Origin: Dioscorea cayenensis subsp. rotundata
Lineage: Eukaryota; Streptophyta; Magnoliopsida; Dioscoreales; Dioscoreaceae
Direction: 5' to 3'
Length of the DNA: 64,000 nt
Assembly: GCF_009730915.1 (NCBI RefSeq)
Contig: NC_052481.1
Coordinates: 310,001 to 374,000, forward strand
Shown piece by piece: positions 49,592 to 63,520 of this stretch. The position numbers and the translations under genes were made by a program. The notes beneath the pieces were generated by a model. The model was not told where the DNA came from. It did not search any database and was given only the letters and a program-made list of their open reading frames with translations. Positions within the stretch are counted from its first letter, which is position 1, and every line of letters starts with the position of its first letter.

Positions 49592-52500
49592 AAAGCGCCA
49601 AACTGTTTTTTGTAAATGATTAAAATTAAAGAATATCTCACCTTTTATCTTTATCAAATTTTTGATGAAGCTCCAAAGGAGATCATTAATGTGTGCCACA
49701 AAACAAGCACATAAATAGATATAAAAAATTAAATACATTTTTACCATGAAAGAGTTAATTTTATAATTAGAAAGCAACGGTACAGCTACAAAATCATCTC
49801 CAAATCATCTTTAAATTATATTGTGTGTGTTTGTGTTTGTCATAATCAATAATTAAACTATACTAAAAAAATTAATGAGCAAAGCATGACATGCTAATGT
49901 GATATTGTTTATGCAGGTAAGGGTTGTGGTAAAGTAGTAGCTATTTCAAAACTAATTAATGAGACGGCTCTTTTATTGATTAATTAACAAGCCAAAAAAA
50001 ATTTCCAACATAAATTTTCATGTGTCTAAACCATTGAAACCAACCCATCAATTTTCCCCCTTAAATCTTCAAACCTGTACATTTATTGTTATTTGACAGA
50101 TTGATAGTAAATATATATATATAGTACAAGTAAATGAAATGTCAATTAAATATTTGATGAAATCGTTTGTTGATACAGATAAAATTGTGTTTCTGACTTT
50201 AATAATAAAGTCTATAGCTATATATATATATATATATATATAAATGTATATTATTTTTTCATGGTTTTCATAATAATGAGTAATATTTAACTTGTAGTTG
50301 TGTTAGTTAGGGAGTCAAAAACCACTTTGGATTTGGTAATTAGGCACTCAATGGCTATAATCACTCTATCCTTGAAACTTTTGGACAATTCCACTTAACT
50401 TTCGCTCAAGTATATATCAAGGCATGCATGCATCTACCTCTAGTCCTTATCTTGGTAACCAATTCCAATGAAGACAAATCCCACTTACCTTTTGCTCAAG
50501 ATAATATATGCTCATTTCTATGATCTTTCTTCTTCTTCTTTTTATTATTACTACTTTTTTTTTAATGCATATACCTATATAATTAACTCTAGTTAGTTTG
50601 CCTTTGTACATTAAGCAAAAATTAAATACTATGTTCTCTTAATTTGCACCTAATTAAAATGTTTATACACTCTTACTCACATAATATATATATATATATA
50701 TATATATCCAAAAACACTTTAATATTCTTTGTATCTTCAATTAATTCCCTTTGCTATGTTGATCTTTGACTTCCTAGCAATTCTAATTAATTAGTTACTA
50801 GACTATCACTATTGAATCATATGAAAATATATGCCAAAAATTGTATATTGAAAACAAAATCAATCAAAGAAAAGATTTATCGGGATATATAGTTGATTAA
50901 CTAATGGTGAGAATAATCTTAATTTGTATACTCTCTTATTGAAAAAAAATCTAATATATGCTCATGATATTTATTTTGGAATTTTCAAAACAATTAGACT
51001 CTTCATACACATTAACTCAACAAATTAATTTCCTTTGTTATGCTCATCTTCGACTTCCTATTTGTTGATCAGGTTTTGGTATATATCAGTGTGTTATTTA
51101 TCTCTAGTGTTTATACTAAATATTAATTTGTTCAATTAACATTAGATATATGGTTTATCAATCAGAGATATATATATATATACACACACATATATCTTCA
51201 TTAAACTAAAATATAGCTAAGCTATAGTAAAATGATGATTCATGTACATGTCTAAATGACGCCATAGTACTTCTTGATCAATATATATATATATATACTA
51301 ATTATAGTTTCCTAAACAACAATTATGTTCAGTTTGATTAATATCCAAACACACACATAACACACACACACACACACACAGATCGAATCAGAAAAAGAAA
51401 ACAAACAAGTGCGCTTAGCTCTCTCATGATATATAGAAAGTAAAAATCAAGTAAAGAAGCATCACTAGTTGCTGAGCTAAGCTTCACGTGTGGTTGACGA
51501 CAACCATGAGTACAGGTGGATAAAGTTCATTGGATGACAAACATATATATATATATATATATACATGCATGCATGGTTAATAATTATTTAACTTCGATCA
51601 CACCAATATTAATTAATTAATCCAAATAATGTGCATGATCAAATAACATATATATATATATATATATATACTTATGTGAGGGGGGTTGGTATAACGGAAT
51701 TAGTTCATGTTAGTGTAGTGAAATGGATTACTGGATGTGAGTGTTTTGATGTGAAAAGAAAGATGAAAAAGAGTTGGTGGTGAGTCTATTACAACATCAT
51801 TATCAATGGAAATCAATGCCTCATTCCACATTATTATTAGCCACCACACACTCCTAAAGAATCTCACCGCCCCCCACCCCCACTTTAATTTTTTTCTCTC
51901 TCTCTCTCTCTCAAAATAGAGTACAAGGATAAGCAAGACCTTATTAATGGGAAATTAAACCGATGGAATAATATAGTATATGGTATATAGTGCCATTTTA
52001 TATCATATATATGAAATAAACTCTATCATTCAAGCTAATATAACTCTCTTGCTCTTGTGTATGTGGAAGAGAATACTGTTTTCATTAAACTCAGTGAGTC
52101 TAATGTTCTCATATTTGATATTTGTATTATTCTTCCTTTAGATTAAGGATATATATATATGTACATACATACATATATACATATATAGTAAACACTATAT
52201 ATATATATCTATAAGAGTTTATTTGTGTGTAAGACAAAAGGAGTAGATAATTCAAATGAACTTCAAAATAAGATTAAATAATATGACTTTGTGAATCACT
52301 TTATGTTTAAATAAGTTTGTAGTTTTGTGTTTTTCAATTTGGTTGCGTGCATTTTGGAAACCTCAAGCTATAAGAACATAGTTTGTAAGACAAATTAAAC
52401 AGACCTTAGATATATTAAATATTTTAGGGTAGTTATACTAGTAAGATACTATTCTTAATTCTTTAAAATAAATTAAAGATGTAATAAATTTAGAAAAGAT

Positions 52501-53700
52501 TAATTAAGGGATAAAATGAAGATCTTGGATGAGTTTTTTTTTTCTTCTGTGTTTTAAGAGGACAACAAGTTAATGTTAGTACTGTACTAGATTTAAGTAG
52601 ATCACAAAATTGATAGAATGAATATTTGCTTTTTATAATTGATTTATAGATTAAAATATAGATAGTCGGCATAATAATCCAAGTAGTTTGATTGATGTAA
52701 CACAATATGGTTATATACTTATATGCCACTAATATGCATGCATGGTTGCCCTATGTGCTATATATATATTCTAGCCCATCTTTTTTGACATTTTTACATC
52801 CATTCCGTTAAAAAAATCAACAGATGTTTCAATCATGAAGCAAGTAAAATATAGATTTTTTTTTTTTTTTTGACATGGTAAATATAGAAATTTGATATTC
52901 ATGATGATGGATAATGATCACGGTGAAAGTTGAGTAAGATTTTATTAATTTGTATGGAGATATATATATCCCTTTGTAGTTCTTTGTTTGTTTTTTTTTT
53001 AATGTAAAAACTTTTAATTTTAAATCTGTGATTAGAGATCTATAATACAAAATAAAAATTAATTAATTCAAGATGACATATGGGATACCTAATATTTTGA
53101 TCGACAATCCAATTAAAAATAATTTAATAATTATCGTAATCATTAATATTGATCATCGTGCTATAAGAAGCTTCTCATGCTGTGGCAATGATAAGTGCTT
53201 CTTCTTCTTGTTTTTTTTTTTGGGGGTGGGGGTTCACTATTTTCCAAACTCTTTATTATTTTGATGATTAATGATTTATTCAGATTTATTTAAAATTAAT
53301 AAATATATAATTACAATACAAAATATCTTCAAACGATGAATATAATTTAATACAAAAAGACATATCTATACAAGTACATAAAAACCCATTTATTGTAAAT
53401 TTTTAATTATATATATATATCAAAATATTTCCACTTAAACAGAATGTTTATTGGTAACCAACATTAAAAACAAAATCATTAAACCCAGTGTGTCTAAAAT
53501 CTAACAATTAATACACACAAAATTAATCCAAATTGACAGAATCCGTGCATGCATGCATGCATAACAAATACATCTCTTTCTACACGTACGTAAGTAGTAG
53601 ACTGAAGACAAGAATTAATTAGTTGGTCAAACACCCATGCATTAAGTATTAATGTTTGTTTGTCTCTACTAATTAAAGATACATATATTTACATGATATA
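49592..53700. other. Long AT-rich intergenic sequence
   Basis: No gene is supported over more than 4 kb. TA tracts recur (for example 50220-50242, 50685-50707, 51275-51296, 51545-51562 and 51650-51671). There are also CA repeats at 51360-51380 and a CT tract at 51895-51912. The short open frames are AT-rich and featureless. Confidence 0.6.
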
Positions 53701-54350
53701 CTAGTAATTAATAGAGATTAATTAAATATATATATATGGTATAAGAAAAGAACATAAATGTAAATGTCAATTGAAGTGCTTCCGTTATGGTTTTGATGTG
53801 GCCTACAAGCACAATACTAAAATTTCCACTGCCTGTGGGCCTTGTGACAGCTCCCTGTCTCCCAACCCTTTCTATCTTTCTATCTTTCTAGAATCTCATC
53901 TCTTTCTACTTCTGCCTCTTCTTCTTCTTCTTCTTCTTCTTCTTCTTGTTATTATTATTATTATTATTATTGTTACTGGTTGATGTTGCTGTTGTAGTTG
54001 TTGCACTTAATTGTTGTTGCGGTGGTTACACAAAAATGAGAGATAAAGATAGAGAGAGATAGTGTGTGTTTATGTGTGAGTGAGTGAGTGAGTGAGTGAT
54101 GGAGCAAAAAGTGAGATTCTCTTATGCCATGACATGGTGATAGTTTATCTTGTGCTTTTCTTTGAGATTTTTCAGGTCTAGTGTCATAGTTTTTGATGCT
54201 ACCTTTCGCCTCTATATTTCTCTATAATTACTTCCAAGTTTCAACTCTCTCTCTCTCTCTCTCTCTCATCTCCTTTGCCAAAAAGGAAAAAAAAGAAAAA
54301 GAAAAAAACTCTCTTTTTATTTCTAAACTACATAATCTTCTTCTTCATTT

Positions 54351-54394
<44 letters not shown>

Positions 54395-54712
54395 GTCTCA
54401 GCAAGGGGCCACTAATTATACGTTTTCTCTTTCTCTTTATATATATGATCATGTAGTCTTTTTCTCAACCAATTATCCATTTCCATTTTTATTTTGTTTA
54501 TATATATATATATATTTTAATTCCCAAGTGTAGATCTTTCTTTATAATATATAAAAATATTAAATATGTCTATATATTGAGAATTAATAAAGTCATCTCC
54601 AAACCTTATTGAACATTTTGGCACTGTCTCACTGCATGGGGCCACCATGCAATGCAATGCAATGCATTCTCTCTTTCTCACTCACTCACTGGTCACTCAG
54701 TGTCAGTTTTAC

Positions 54713-54748
<36 letters not shown>

Positions 54749-54826
54749 GTTAAAACCCTAAAAAAGGACCATAGGTGGTTGGCTCTTCCCTATTCCAGCA
54801 GAACTAACCCCACTAAGTACACCACC

Positions 54827-54861
<35 letters not shown>

Positions 54862-55076
54862 GAGAGAAAAGAAAAGAAAGAAAGAAAGAAGCAAAAGAGG
54901 GAATGATACCATAATTTCTTTCTTCTAACCTTTCTGCCATCCACCACCCTCTCCCTATATATTTACACCAAACTCTCCTTCCTCTTCTTCCTCCCAACAC
55001 CATCCATATATCTTCACATCTTCATTAATTAATTATCGATCTCTTCTTCATATATATATATATATTCTCCGTCGAC
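53701..55076 (+). promoter_or_regulatory. Upstream region of the NAC gene
   Basis: This region is rich in microsatellites: CTT at 53918-53946, TTA at 53948-53971, CT at 54247-54268 and 54352-54393, TTA at 54712-54748 and CAA at 54824-54860. A TATA-like CTATATATTT lies at 54955-54964, followed by a pyrimidine-rich leader, which fits transcription starting about 90-110 bp before the start codon at 55077. The core promoter call is inference from motif and spacing. Confidence 0.5.
54352..54393 (+). repeat. CT microsatellite upstream of the NAC gene
   Basis: About twenty CT units in an almost perfect run, 0.7 kb before the NAC start codon. A second shorter CT run lies at 54247-54268. Confidence 0.95.
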
Positions 55077-56299
55077 ATGAGCATCACTGTCAATGGCCAC
55101 TCTCGTGTCCCTCCCGGCTTTCGCTTCCACCCTACCGAAGAAGAACTCCTCAACTACTATCTCCGCAAGAAGCTCGCTTCCGAGAAGATTGACTTGGATG
55201 TCATCCATGATATTGATCTCAATAAACTCGAGCCTTGGGACATTCAAGGTTACATACATATATATATATATATACGTTTCATTTATATTATAAGTATTAT
55301 ATATATATATGAACTGAATTAGATGATATATATGGTGATTTACAGAGAAGTGTAAGATAGGTTCAACAACGCCACAGAATGATTGGTACTTCTTTAGTCA
55401 CAAGGATAAAAAGTACCCCACTGGGACTAGGACTAACCGAGCAACGGCCGCTGGGTTTTGGAAGGCAACCGGGCGTGACAAGGTGATATACACCAGCTTC
55501 AAACGTATTGGCATGCGCAAGACTCTAGTCTTCTACAAAGGCCGGGCACCACATGGTCTTAAGTCTGACTGGATTATGCATGAATATAGACTTGATGATC
55601 AACCTGATACTAATTCTCCTAATGTACGTCTCTATCAGCTTTTCAAGTTCTTTTTTTTTTAAAAATCTTTATTGAAATATAATAAATAATATCTTTGAAT
55701 ATTAATGGGTTATATATATATATATATAGGTGTCATGCATGACGGGAGATCAAAACATAGGAGGAGGAGGACAAGAAGATGGATGGGTAGTTTGCAGAGT
55801 GTTCAAAAAGAAGAACCATCACAAAGTGGTTGAGAACCAAAACATTAATGAGTCAAAGACTACCCAAATACTACACTCCAACAATGATGGAGCGTTGGAT
55901 CAAATCCTCCATTACATGGGAAGGTCTTGCAAACAAGAAAACAACCCTTTGGACAACATCAACAACTCTAATAGCTTGAGGTATCTCCTTCCACTTGACA
56001 AGTTCATGAAGCTTCCTCCTCTTGAAAGCCCCACATCCGTCCCATCATCATCTCACTCTGATGATTACCCACCTCCTCCGGATGGTATTCAAGCAGTTGT
56101 TAGCATGTGTTCTGGGTATAACACTGAGCCGGCTGGTGTCGATAATTGGGCAACACTTGACCGTCTTTTCGCTTCTCATCTTTCCGGCTTCGATGATACT
56201 ATTTATCATGATTACCAATCCGCCGGTGAGAATGATCTTTGGAGTTTCACAAGACCAGAGTCCGGTCATTTAGGAGACAAGAACAATGAATCCATGTGA
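55077..56299 (+). CDS. NAC transcription factor, NST/SND1-type secondary-wall regulator
   Basis: Three exons (55077-55248, 55346-55623, 55730-56299) give 339 residues. The NAC domain spans about residues 9-175 with all five subdomains: [60 protein letters not shown] with [38 protein letters not shown] with WIMHEYRL, and [12 protein letters not shown]. Exon structure matches NAC genes. The short SITVNGHS head and C-terminal [25 protein letters not shown] and NDLWSFT motifs match the NST1/NST3(SND1) group, which switches on secondary-wall synthesis in fibres through NAC/MYB cascades. The subgroup is assigned from recall of family motifs, so it is less certain than the family. Both introns are about 100 nt and largely TA repeats. 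Confidence 0.92.
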
Positions 56300-56748
56300 A
56301 ACAATAATATTAGTTGTGCTGATCATCATCATCATCATCATCATCATTATTATTATTGAGTATTATGAGACTTTGTACGTAGGTTGTAGTAGTAGAATTA
56401 AGTAGCTAGATTTTGTTGATGTTGGTGTTATAATAAATAAGAAGGGAATTAATGAATATAAATGAATTATTATATATATATATATATATATATAAAAGGG
56501 TGGATGTGTGTATGAGATGTTGGCTTAGATTGATGGTGGGGAGTTATTGGCTTTTGCCACCTTTTTAGGCTTGTCGTAATGAGAAAAAGGTGGCGGCCGG
56601 ATGCACTGTGAGATAGAAAGCTTTCCTTTGCATGTGCCTCACATACTTCTTGTCCTTCCTACTACTCCTCCTTTAATTAATAATTCAATAGCTAGATATA
56701 TATATATATATAGTTAGTTAGTTAAAGTATTATTATTAGAGTGAAAGT

Positions 56749-56799
<51 letters not shown>

Positions 56800-58805
56800 G
56801 ACTACGTAAAGACTTATAGCATGTTACAAAGTGATCACAAGTGTGTAGTTAACAAAGGTGACAGAATAGTACTCTTTGGCAACTTTGCATGCATGGTATA
56901 GATAGAGAATAATTTTTTGGGACTTTACAAATATAGAACAAGCTTAAGCAAATATTGATATATATATATATATATAGTAAGATACTAAGAAGTGATAATT
57001 AAGTTTGCTCAAGTGAAGAAGATGGTTTACTGAGTTTGACTCATTGGCTTGTAATTACTACCCTGTGGGACCTTATCTTGTCAATAAGGGAGTGCTTAAT
57101 TATCATATGTTCAAGTATATGGTTAATTAGATTTGGAGTTTGATAAACTTAAGTGCTTCCACTAAAGAAGCCAATTAGTGAGAGCTTTTTGCCCTCTTAT
57201 ATATCATATTAATTAGTTTGTGTGGTTAATTATTCTACTAAGGATTAAAAATATGTATGTATTAATTTGTATATACATATATAAACCTATCATGCATTAA
57301 AAATATTAATAACTGTGTATACATGGTTTAATGACTGAGGTTTATGTAGCGTTACTTAATCCAATGGATGAGAGATATACAAGTTAGAACACTAGAAAGA
57401 AACTTGATTCAAGTGATAAAAAGTATTGAAAGGTAACCCCTTAACTAACTAAAGCAAACAAAGACCTTTCCACAATATATATATATATATATATATATAT
57501 CTAGAAGAAACACTAATCTTGTTCATCAAGCATATGGTGCAAAATAAATAGCATCTTTATGGTTGATGTATATCTTTCATGAAACGTGGCCTTCATTTTG
57601 TTACCTTCTTTAATTTGTCATCTTATATTTTATACTCCTCTAAATTCTAATCTTGAATTACAACATGGAATGACAAAAACTTTTTTTAGTTATATATATA
57701 TATATATATAAGTCCAAAAATTATGTCATACGTTTATAATTAATGACAAGAATATATTGTAAACTATGTAATATTGTTATCTATCAATGATAAGAGAAGC
57801 CACTTCCACCTTGCATGGCTTTGTCCATTGGATTTAACACACCTATCAATGCTCAAAGTTCACAAAGGTGCTTTGAAGTGCCTATTATTTTATTTATTAT
57901 TTTTTTTAAAAAACTTTTTTACACCAACAAATCATTGAAAAATATTCTTTAACATTAAGAATCAATTAAAGCTTTCATAAATCTGGTAACCACCAAATTA
58001 ATGGGTAATCAAATCAAACAATTAGCAATAATTCATATGTTGTTGTGAGTTCTTTTTCGGGGTTGGTCAAGTCATTTTAAAAATTTTGTGTTTAAAACAT
58101 TTTCAACTATAAAAATCTCTACCAGTCAAAATCTTAGTCTTATAAAAATAATTAAATTCTAAAAATAAAAATAAAAAACTCCAATATGGGTTACAATGAC
58201 GTCATGCTTTTAATGGCACGTGTGACCACCCATTTACCACCTTTCTATTAATTTGTTATTTATTTCTTCATTGTTATTCACCTTATGACACTTGCATAAT
58301 AATTAACTATTTTTTTTAAAAAAAAATCATATTCATCTTTTTAAAAAATATAAATAAAATTTCTCTTCGTTTTACTCAATATTAAGAATTACGCTCTTTA
58401 TTATAAAACCCAACTTCTAACTAAATTGCAATGTTTATCATATATAAAACAATCATTTGGAGATAATATATATAGATAGATTAATTAATAAGCCATAATC
58501 TCAAAAATTCACTTTGGAAACAATGGTCAAAGGCATTATTAGGTTTGTTTCAGTGGCACTATCTAATTATACATAATTTATTGACTCTAAAGCTATATCA
58601 CACTCCTTGTGAATCTCATGCAAAAAGAAAGAAAGAAAAAGAATTCTCCAATATTATATATATATATATATATATATAAAATAGACAACAATGCTTGTCT
58701 TCTGTGCCTATTGCCATCACCTTTTGAAAAACAAAGTTCCTCCAAAATCAATCCTTATAAAGACTCAATCAATCTTTGTTAATCTTTAATGTGTTCTTCA
58801 CAATA

Positions 58806-58838
<33 letters not shown>

Positions 58839-60319
58839 GCGTGTGTATATATGTGCGTGTCATCAACCAACCAATCACATTAATTTAGTTATTGGTCTAA
58901 TTCAGCATTAAAAACATGACATCAATCACCATATCAAAATCTCAATTTAATTAACTCTTGTAGAAAATAACAACAATAATATTCGTTGTTATCTTAAAAA
59001 CTCATTAATAAAAAAAAAATCACATAAAATGTGAGCAAGATGTTTAATTAATCATGATTGCTCACAATAAAGACTACTCATCAATATTGAGAAGAACCTT
59101 GGTGCTATATATAAACTAGATGAAATTAATATTTGTTAGATATGTATGATAATGTTATCAATGTGCAACAGTGCAAGTGCTTTAATTCCAAATTAATCCT
59201 CTAGAACCAATTAAGGTATTAGTGCACCGATTGTATGAAAAATTAATAGTAAAGAACAAGGCCATGGTCCAAATTAATTGTGAGGTTAGGTGAGTAGGAC
59301 CATCTGATCATCAAATGAGAGGGTGGAGCATTAGCAATCCACAACTTAAATGTAATTCATTTGATGTTAAATCTTTTTGACTAATTGCCAAAGGAATCAG
59401 ATCTTCAAGGATTTTGATGTGATCATGTTGAGAAGCAAGCAAACTTCTTTAGTTTTTTTCCTTTTCTTTTCTTTAAAAAAAAAAAACTTGCAACCTTTTT
59501 TTTTCCTTATAAGTGATGTATTATTATATGTATGTGTGTGAAAGACACATGCACTAATTTTCTACGTGCTTGCTAGCTCTTGATTTTTTCTCTCTAATCA
59601 CGCAAGCTTGTGAAAAAGATTGAAAGTTTGTTATCTTCTTCATTAATATTATTTATTTATTTATCTCTCTTTCTCTTTCATAGACATAAAGACTTATTTT
59701 ACTTTCTAAGTTAATATGAATTAGAATTAGGTCATTATATGTACATGTCTTTATTATATTTATTTCTCCGTCAGGAATTATGAATCCACATGAAAAACTA
59801 CGTGATTTGAATATTTTTAAGTTGATTGAGATCTATCAATATAGTCTTTATGTGATTATTAAAAAAAAATATTCTCAAACCTAATCAACATGTCTCATTA
59901 GTTAGTTGAGGAATCACAATTAAATGAAAATTACTCTTAGTATTGCATCAATTGGTATATTCCTTTCATGAAGTTTATTACCCTTTGATCAAATCATACA
60001 TATTATTTCATAGAGTTTTATGCAAATATCATGTGGCAAAGTAACTTTTTACAAATAAAAAAAATAAATAAATTTTAATCAAATATATATATATATATAT
60101 GTATATATAATTCAATCATAATGCACATTGTGAGAACAAGATGGAAGTGATAGTGGTATATCATCATTAAGAAAGCAATGCCCACTCTCACTATTGTTTG
60201 ATTGTCTATATATATAGTGGAAAGGATGAAAGATCAAAATCAATTTAAAGAGACAAATAAGAAACAATAGAATTAAATCTTAGATCAAGAAAGACACTAT
60301 TCAATCATGAAGGAGATTA
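56300..60319. other. AT-rich intergenic sequence downstream of the NAC gene
   Basis: The first 150 bp hold TCA and TTA tracts and are probably 3' UTR. Further on are a long GA tract (56754-56797), TA tracts (56473-56494, 57475-57500, 57691-57710, 58657-58679) and a GT tract (58806-58830). No gene is supported in these 4 kb. Confidence 0.6.
56754..56797 (+). repeat. GA microsatellite downstream of the NAC gene
   Basis: About twenty-two GA units in an uninterrupted run, 0.45 kb after the NAC stop codon. Together with the upstream CT run it places long purine/pyrimidine tracts on both sides of the gene. Confidence 0.95.
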
Positions 60320-60776
60320 GGGCCCCGTTTCTATATAGTGTTATTCTCATTCAAGATGCGTCATATTCCATGATTACAAATTAAGAGTATAACATAAAGC
60401 TAGCTTTGCTCTTATATATATATATATAAATACTAGTAACTTTCAACGTGCACCTTGCTTGTTGGAAGGTTGGATGTGATTATCACATTGGCTAGTCTTT
60501 TTCTTAGCCTTTCTAATTTACAAACTAATTTACAAAATTAATGTTGGGTGACAACAACAATTCATGTATAAACTACTAAGTCGATCGAAATATTAATTAT
60601 AATTTAACCATAAAGTGAAAGTGACAAAACTAATTGATGAGTCATGTTCAAATCTGGCCAAATTTTCACATGATGAATCAATTATTATCCTAGTGGACGT
60701 CATTTATTTTGAATTATCAATTTTTATTTTTTATTTTATTTTAACAACTCACTTGAGTAATCCTTGCACATTAATA

Positions 60777-60819
<43 letters not shown>
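60777..60819 (+). repeat. TTA microsatellite
   Basis: About fourteen uninterrupted ATT/TTA units. It lies in an open frame (60615-60881) that is otherwise featureless and not a gene. Confidence 0.95.
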
Positions 60820-61291
60820 CATTAAGCAAAGGTAACAAAGGAGGTTACTATGGCATATTAATAAATCAATTGTGCTATTAAAGTGGTTAGACATATTGTC
60901 TATATATACTAGGTAAATAGCTAGTCAACTTTAACTATATATTTTTTTAACCCATCTAACTTTATAAACCCATTTATTAATATGCAAGATATATATAAAC
61001 ATATGCGTAAAATCCTACTTAAAATAGTGAAATTAGTGTTCTATCTAGTTGTAAACAAGCTTCTTGTCCCAAGCATCGTGTTTAAAAGATTAAAAGAAGA
61101 GATACAATAAACCCCTAGATAATGGAGACAAACCAAATAATAGGGCAAAAAAGTGAATTTATTTTTATATCATATCCTATTTGTTTATATCTTAACTCCC
61201 CCATAAGATTCATTATCATGTTCACGACATGATAAAGTGGGTCAATATGATAAGACTATCATATCCTATTGGCACACAAAACAAAAGAAAG

Positions 61292-62444
61292 TGTTAGTTC
61301 CTCCGGTGTGGTTTGTAGGTATTAAGTAACACTTAAGCACTCATAGAAGTCTCACACAAACCAATAAAGAAAAAGCACACAAACAAACACAAGGAGACAC
61401 ACAACGTTGGTAACCCACTTCGGCGTCCACTCACCTACGTCTGGGGGGCCAAGCCCGGAGATAAACAATCCATTAAAAGAGGTAAAAATAGATGAGTACA
61501 AACACTTGTCACTCACACTCTCAACAATAAAGATCACTACCCTCTCTAGATTGTCTGGTGCTCACACACTCTCCTCAAAGAGTCACCCAAGAGTCACACC
61601 TACAATCTATGAGCAAGGTAGCTTATATAGACGCCTCAACGTCCCAAATATAGCACATACCTCTTTTAGAATCTCCGTGCTACTAATTTAAAAAACACTG
61701 AAATTAGTGCTGCAACTCCTGTTGTAACATAAGTTGCAACTATATACCGACTGCGACTTGACTGAGTTACGGTTACGTTGCGGACGACCTCAAGACCCAT
61801 CAACCTCCCGGTCATGCTTAGTCCGAGTCGATGCGGCTCAAATCTCCCGATCCCGATCGCCGACACTAGCTTTACCTCCTCGGTTCCTCATCACGCGATC
61901 CCTACGCAAAGGCGCGTCGTTGTCGTCTTCCATGAAACTTGCCAAACTTAGTCTTCAATCCACCTAAATTTGGTCTTCAAAGATTCTCCAAACTTGATCT
62001 TCAATTCACCCAAGTTTGGTCCTCAAATCTTGCCGTTAATAGACTTCAATGACTCTCATCAAGGATTCTTCAAATCATATCTCCTTCATTCACACCATGA
62101 ATAGATCTTTCTTTAATTAAGCTCCACCATATTTAGTTTTCAATCAAATCACCTAAATATGGTCTTGATATGATCTTGTCTTCAAGTTGTAATGCATTGC
62201 CAAAAATAACTCCACCAAGATCTTTAAAATAGCTTCACCATGATCTTCAATATATTTGGCTCCATGTTAGAGACTTACTAAAAATAGCTCCATCAAGATC
62301 TTCAAGATGTTTGCCTTGCACTCCAAGTCTCCATGCCATGTCACCATGCTTGCCACGTCATCAATTATGCCTTGTCACCATGGTTGCCACGTCACTTGGT
62401 CTAGGTGTCAAATCATGCCAATAAATAGTGCGGTTGCACTAACA
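61292..62444 (-). mobile_element. Solo LTR of about 1.15 kb, TSD GAAAG, reverse orientation
   Basis: On the plus strand the unit starts TGTTAGTTCCTCCGGTGTGG and ends GGTTGCACTAACA, with the perfect duplication GAAAG at 61287-61291 and 62445-62449. The minus strand is its sense: read that way it begins TGTTAGTGCAACCGCAC, has a TATA-like GTCTATATAAGC (around 61620-61632), and ends with the CACACCGGAGGAACTAACA type of border. It is related to the solo LTR at 40110-41616. No internal domain remains, so recombination between two LTRs is the likely origin. Repeated TCTTCAA and CTCCACCA phrases fill the middle. Confidence 0.85.
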
Positions 62445-62808
62445 GAAAGCAACAGGATATGATAATATATCATATCCATTTGCATACCAAACAAAGGAAA
62501 AGCAGCAGGATATGATAGTCCATCATATTCTATCGTTCTTATCATGTCCACCAAACGGGCCCTTAGATCAATTCGTGATGATTTATGACCATTTATTTTT
62601 TTTAATATTTCTACTAAATATCCAAAACTCATCAACCTAAGAAAAGCACTTAAAGAACTAAAAGAAATAAGAAAGAGAGGCACAATAAAGTGAGAGGAAA
62701 GGCAATAGGAAGTGGGGCACTCAGATCATTTAACTGTAAAATGCATTTAAGTTTTATACACACCTAAAGAGACTATTGAAGTGGATTGGACCTCATATAT
62801 TTTTTGTC

Positions 62809-63303
62809 GGGTAAATTTTTCTAGTGAATACCTAAGTTTGGTCTTATATCAGTTTGAGCACTAACTTTCAATTTGTATCAAAATGATCACCAAATTTTAA
62901 TTTCATTTCTCCAGTGGGGTAATTGGGAATTTCCAGTGGATTTTTGGTGATGTGAACGCCGGAAAGCTTGAGCGGATGCCCTAGGTCCCGCGTCGCCGAC
63001 TCTCCACTCACTACTTAACCATGTGGTGTTTTTGTCGATGTAGAAGGTACGCATTAACTATTGTATGTCCCTCGTGGACCAAAAAGCCACATTGATTAAT
63101 GGGCGAGTTGATGAGTCGTGACATGACCCGAGGGCTCCACGCAAGCTTTCCGGTGTCCACATCACCAAAAATCCACCGGAAACCCTCAATTACCACGCCA
63201 GAGAAATGAAATTAAAATTTGGTGCTCATTTTGATACAAATTGAAAGTTAGTACTCAAACTGATATAAGGCCAAACTTAGGTACTCACTGGAAAAATTTA
63301 CTC
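62809..63303. mobile_element. MULE-type MITE with about 185-bp terminal inverted repeats, TSD of 9-10 bp
   Basis: The left arm (62809-62995) and the complement of the right arm (63117-63303) align over about 185 bp with scattered mismatches. Both start G(G/A)GTAAATTTTTC, pass through ACCTAAGTTTGG and AACTTTCAATTTGTATCAAA, and continue to CACCGGAAAGCTTG-like sequence. The same 10 bp, ATTTTTTGTC, flank the unit at 62799-62808 and 63304-63313. Long inverted arms with a 9-10 bp duplication indicate a Mutator-like miniature element. The 120-bp middle has no coding function. Confidence 0.9.
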
Positions 63304-63520
63304 ATTTTTTGTCTTTAAAATTTAGCTTTTTTAAAATATATATATATATATATATGACTAGACAATATGATGGATTAATTTGAGTTATCCACCTTTAAGT
63401 TTAGAGGTTGATGAGAATGAAATATTAACTCCCCATTATAAAGATAATTAATTAATTTTAATTGTGAATTACATGAATTTTTTCCGGATCCCTCAGGACA
63501 GAATATATCATATATATATA

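Larger units (their letters stand above)
60320..62562. mobile_element. Possible PIF/Harbinger-type MITE interrupted by a solo LTR
   Basis: GGGCCCCGTTT at 60320 and AAACGGGCCC ending at 62562 are inverted, and each is bordered by TTA (60317-60319 and 62563-62565), the usual 3-bp target of Tourist-like elements. The right part (61180-61290 and 62450-62562) carries repeated CATATCCT/AGGATATGATA motifs common in such MITEs. The solo LTR at 61292-62444 lies inside. Similarity between the two ends fades after about 11 bp, and the remaining about 1.1 kb is long for a MITE, so the pairing is tentative. Confidence 0.3.

Noticed and set aside
54647-54928. Frame with Tyr and Asn runs upstream of the NAC gene
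   Set aside because: Made of TTA and CAA microsatellites; no conserved content.
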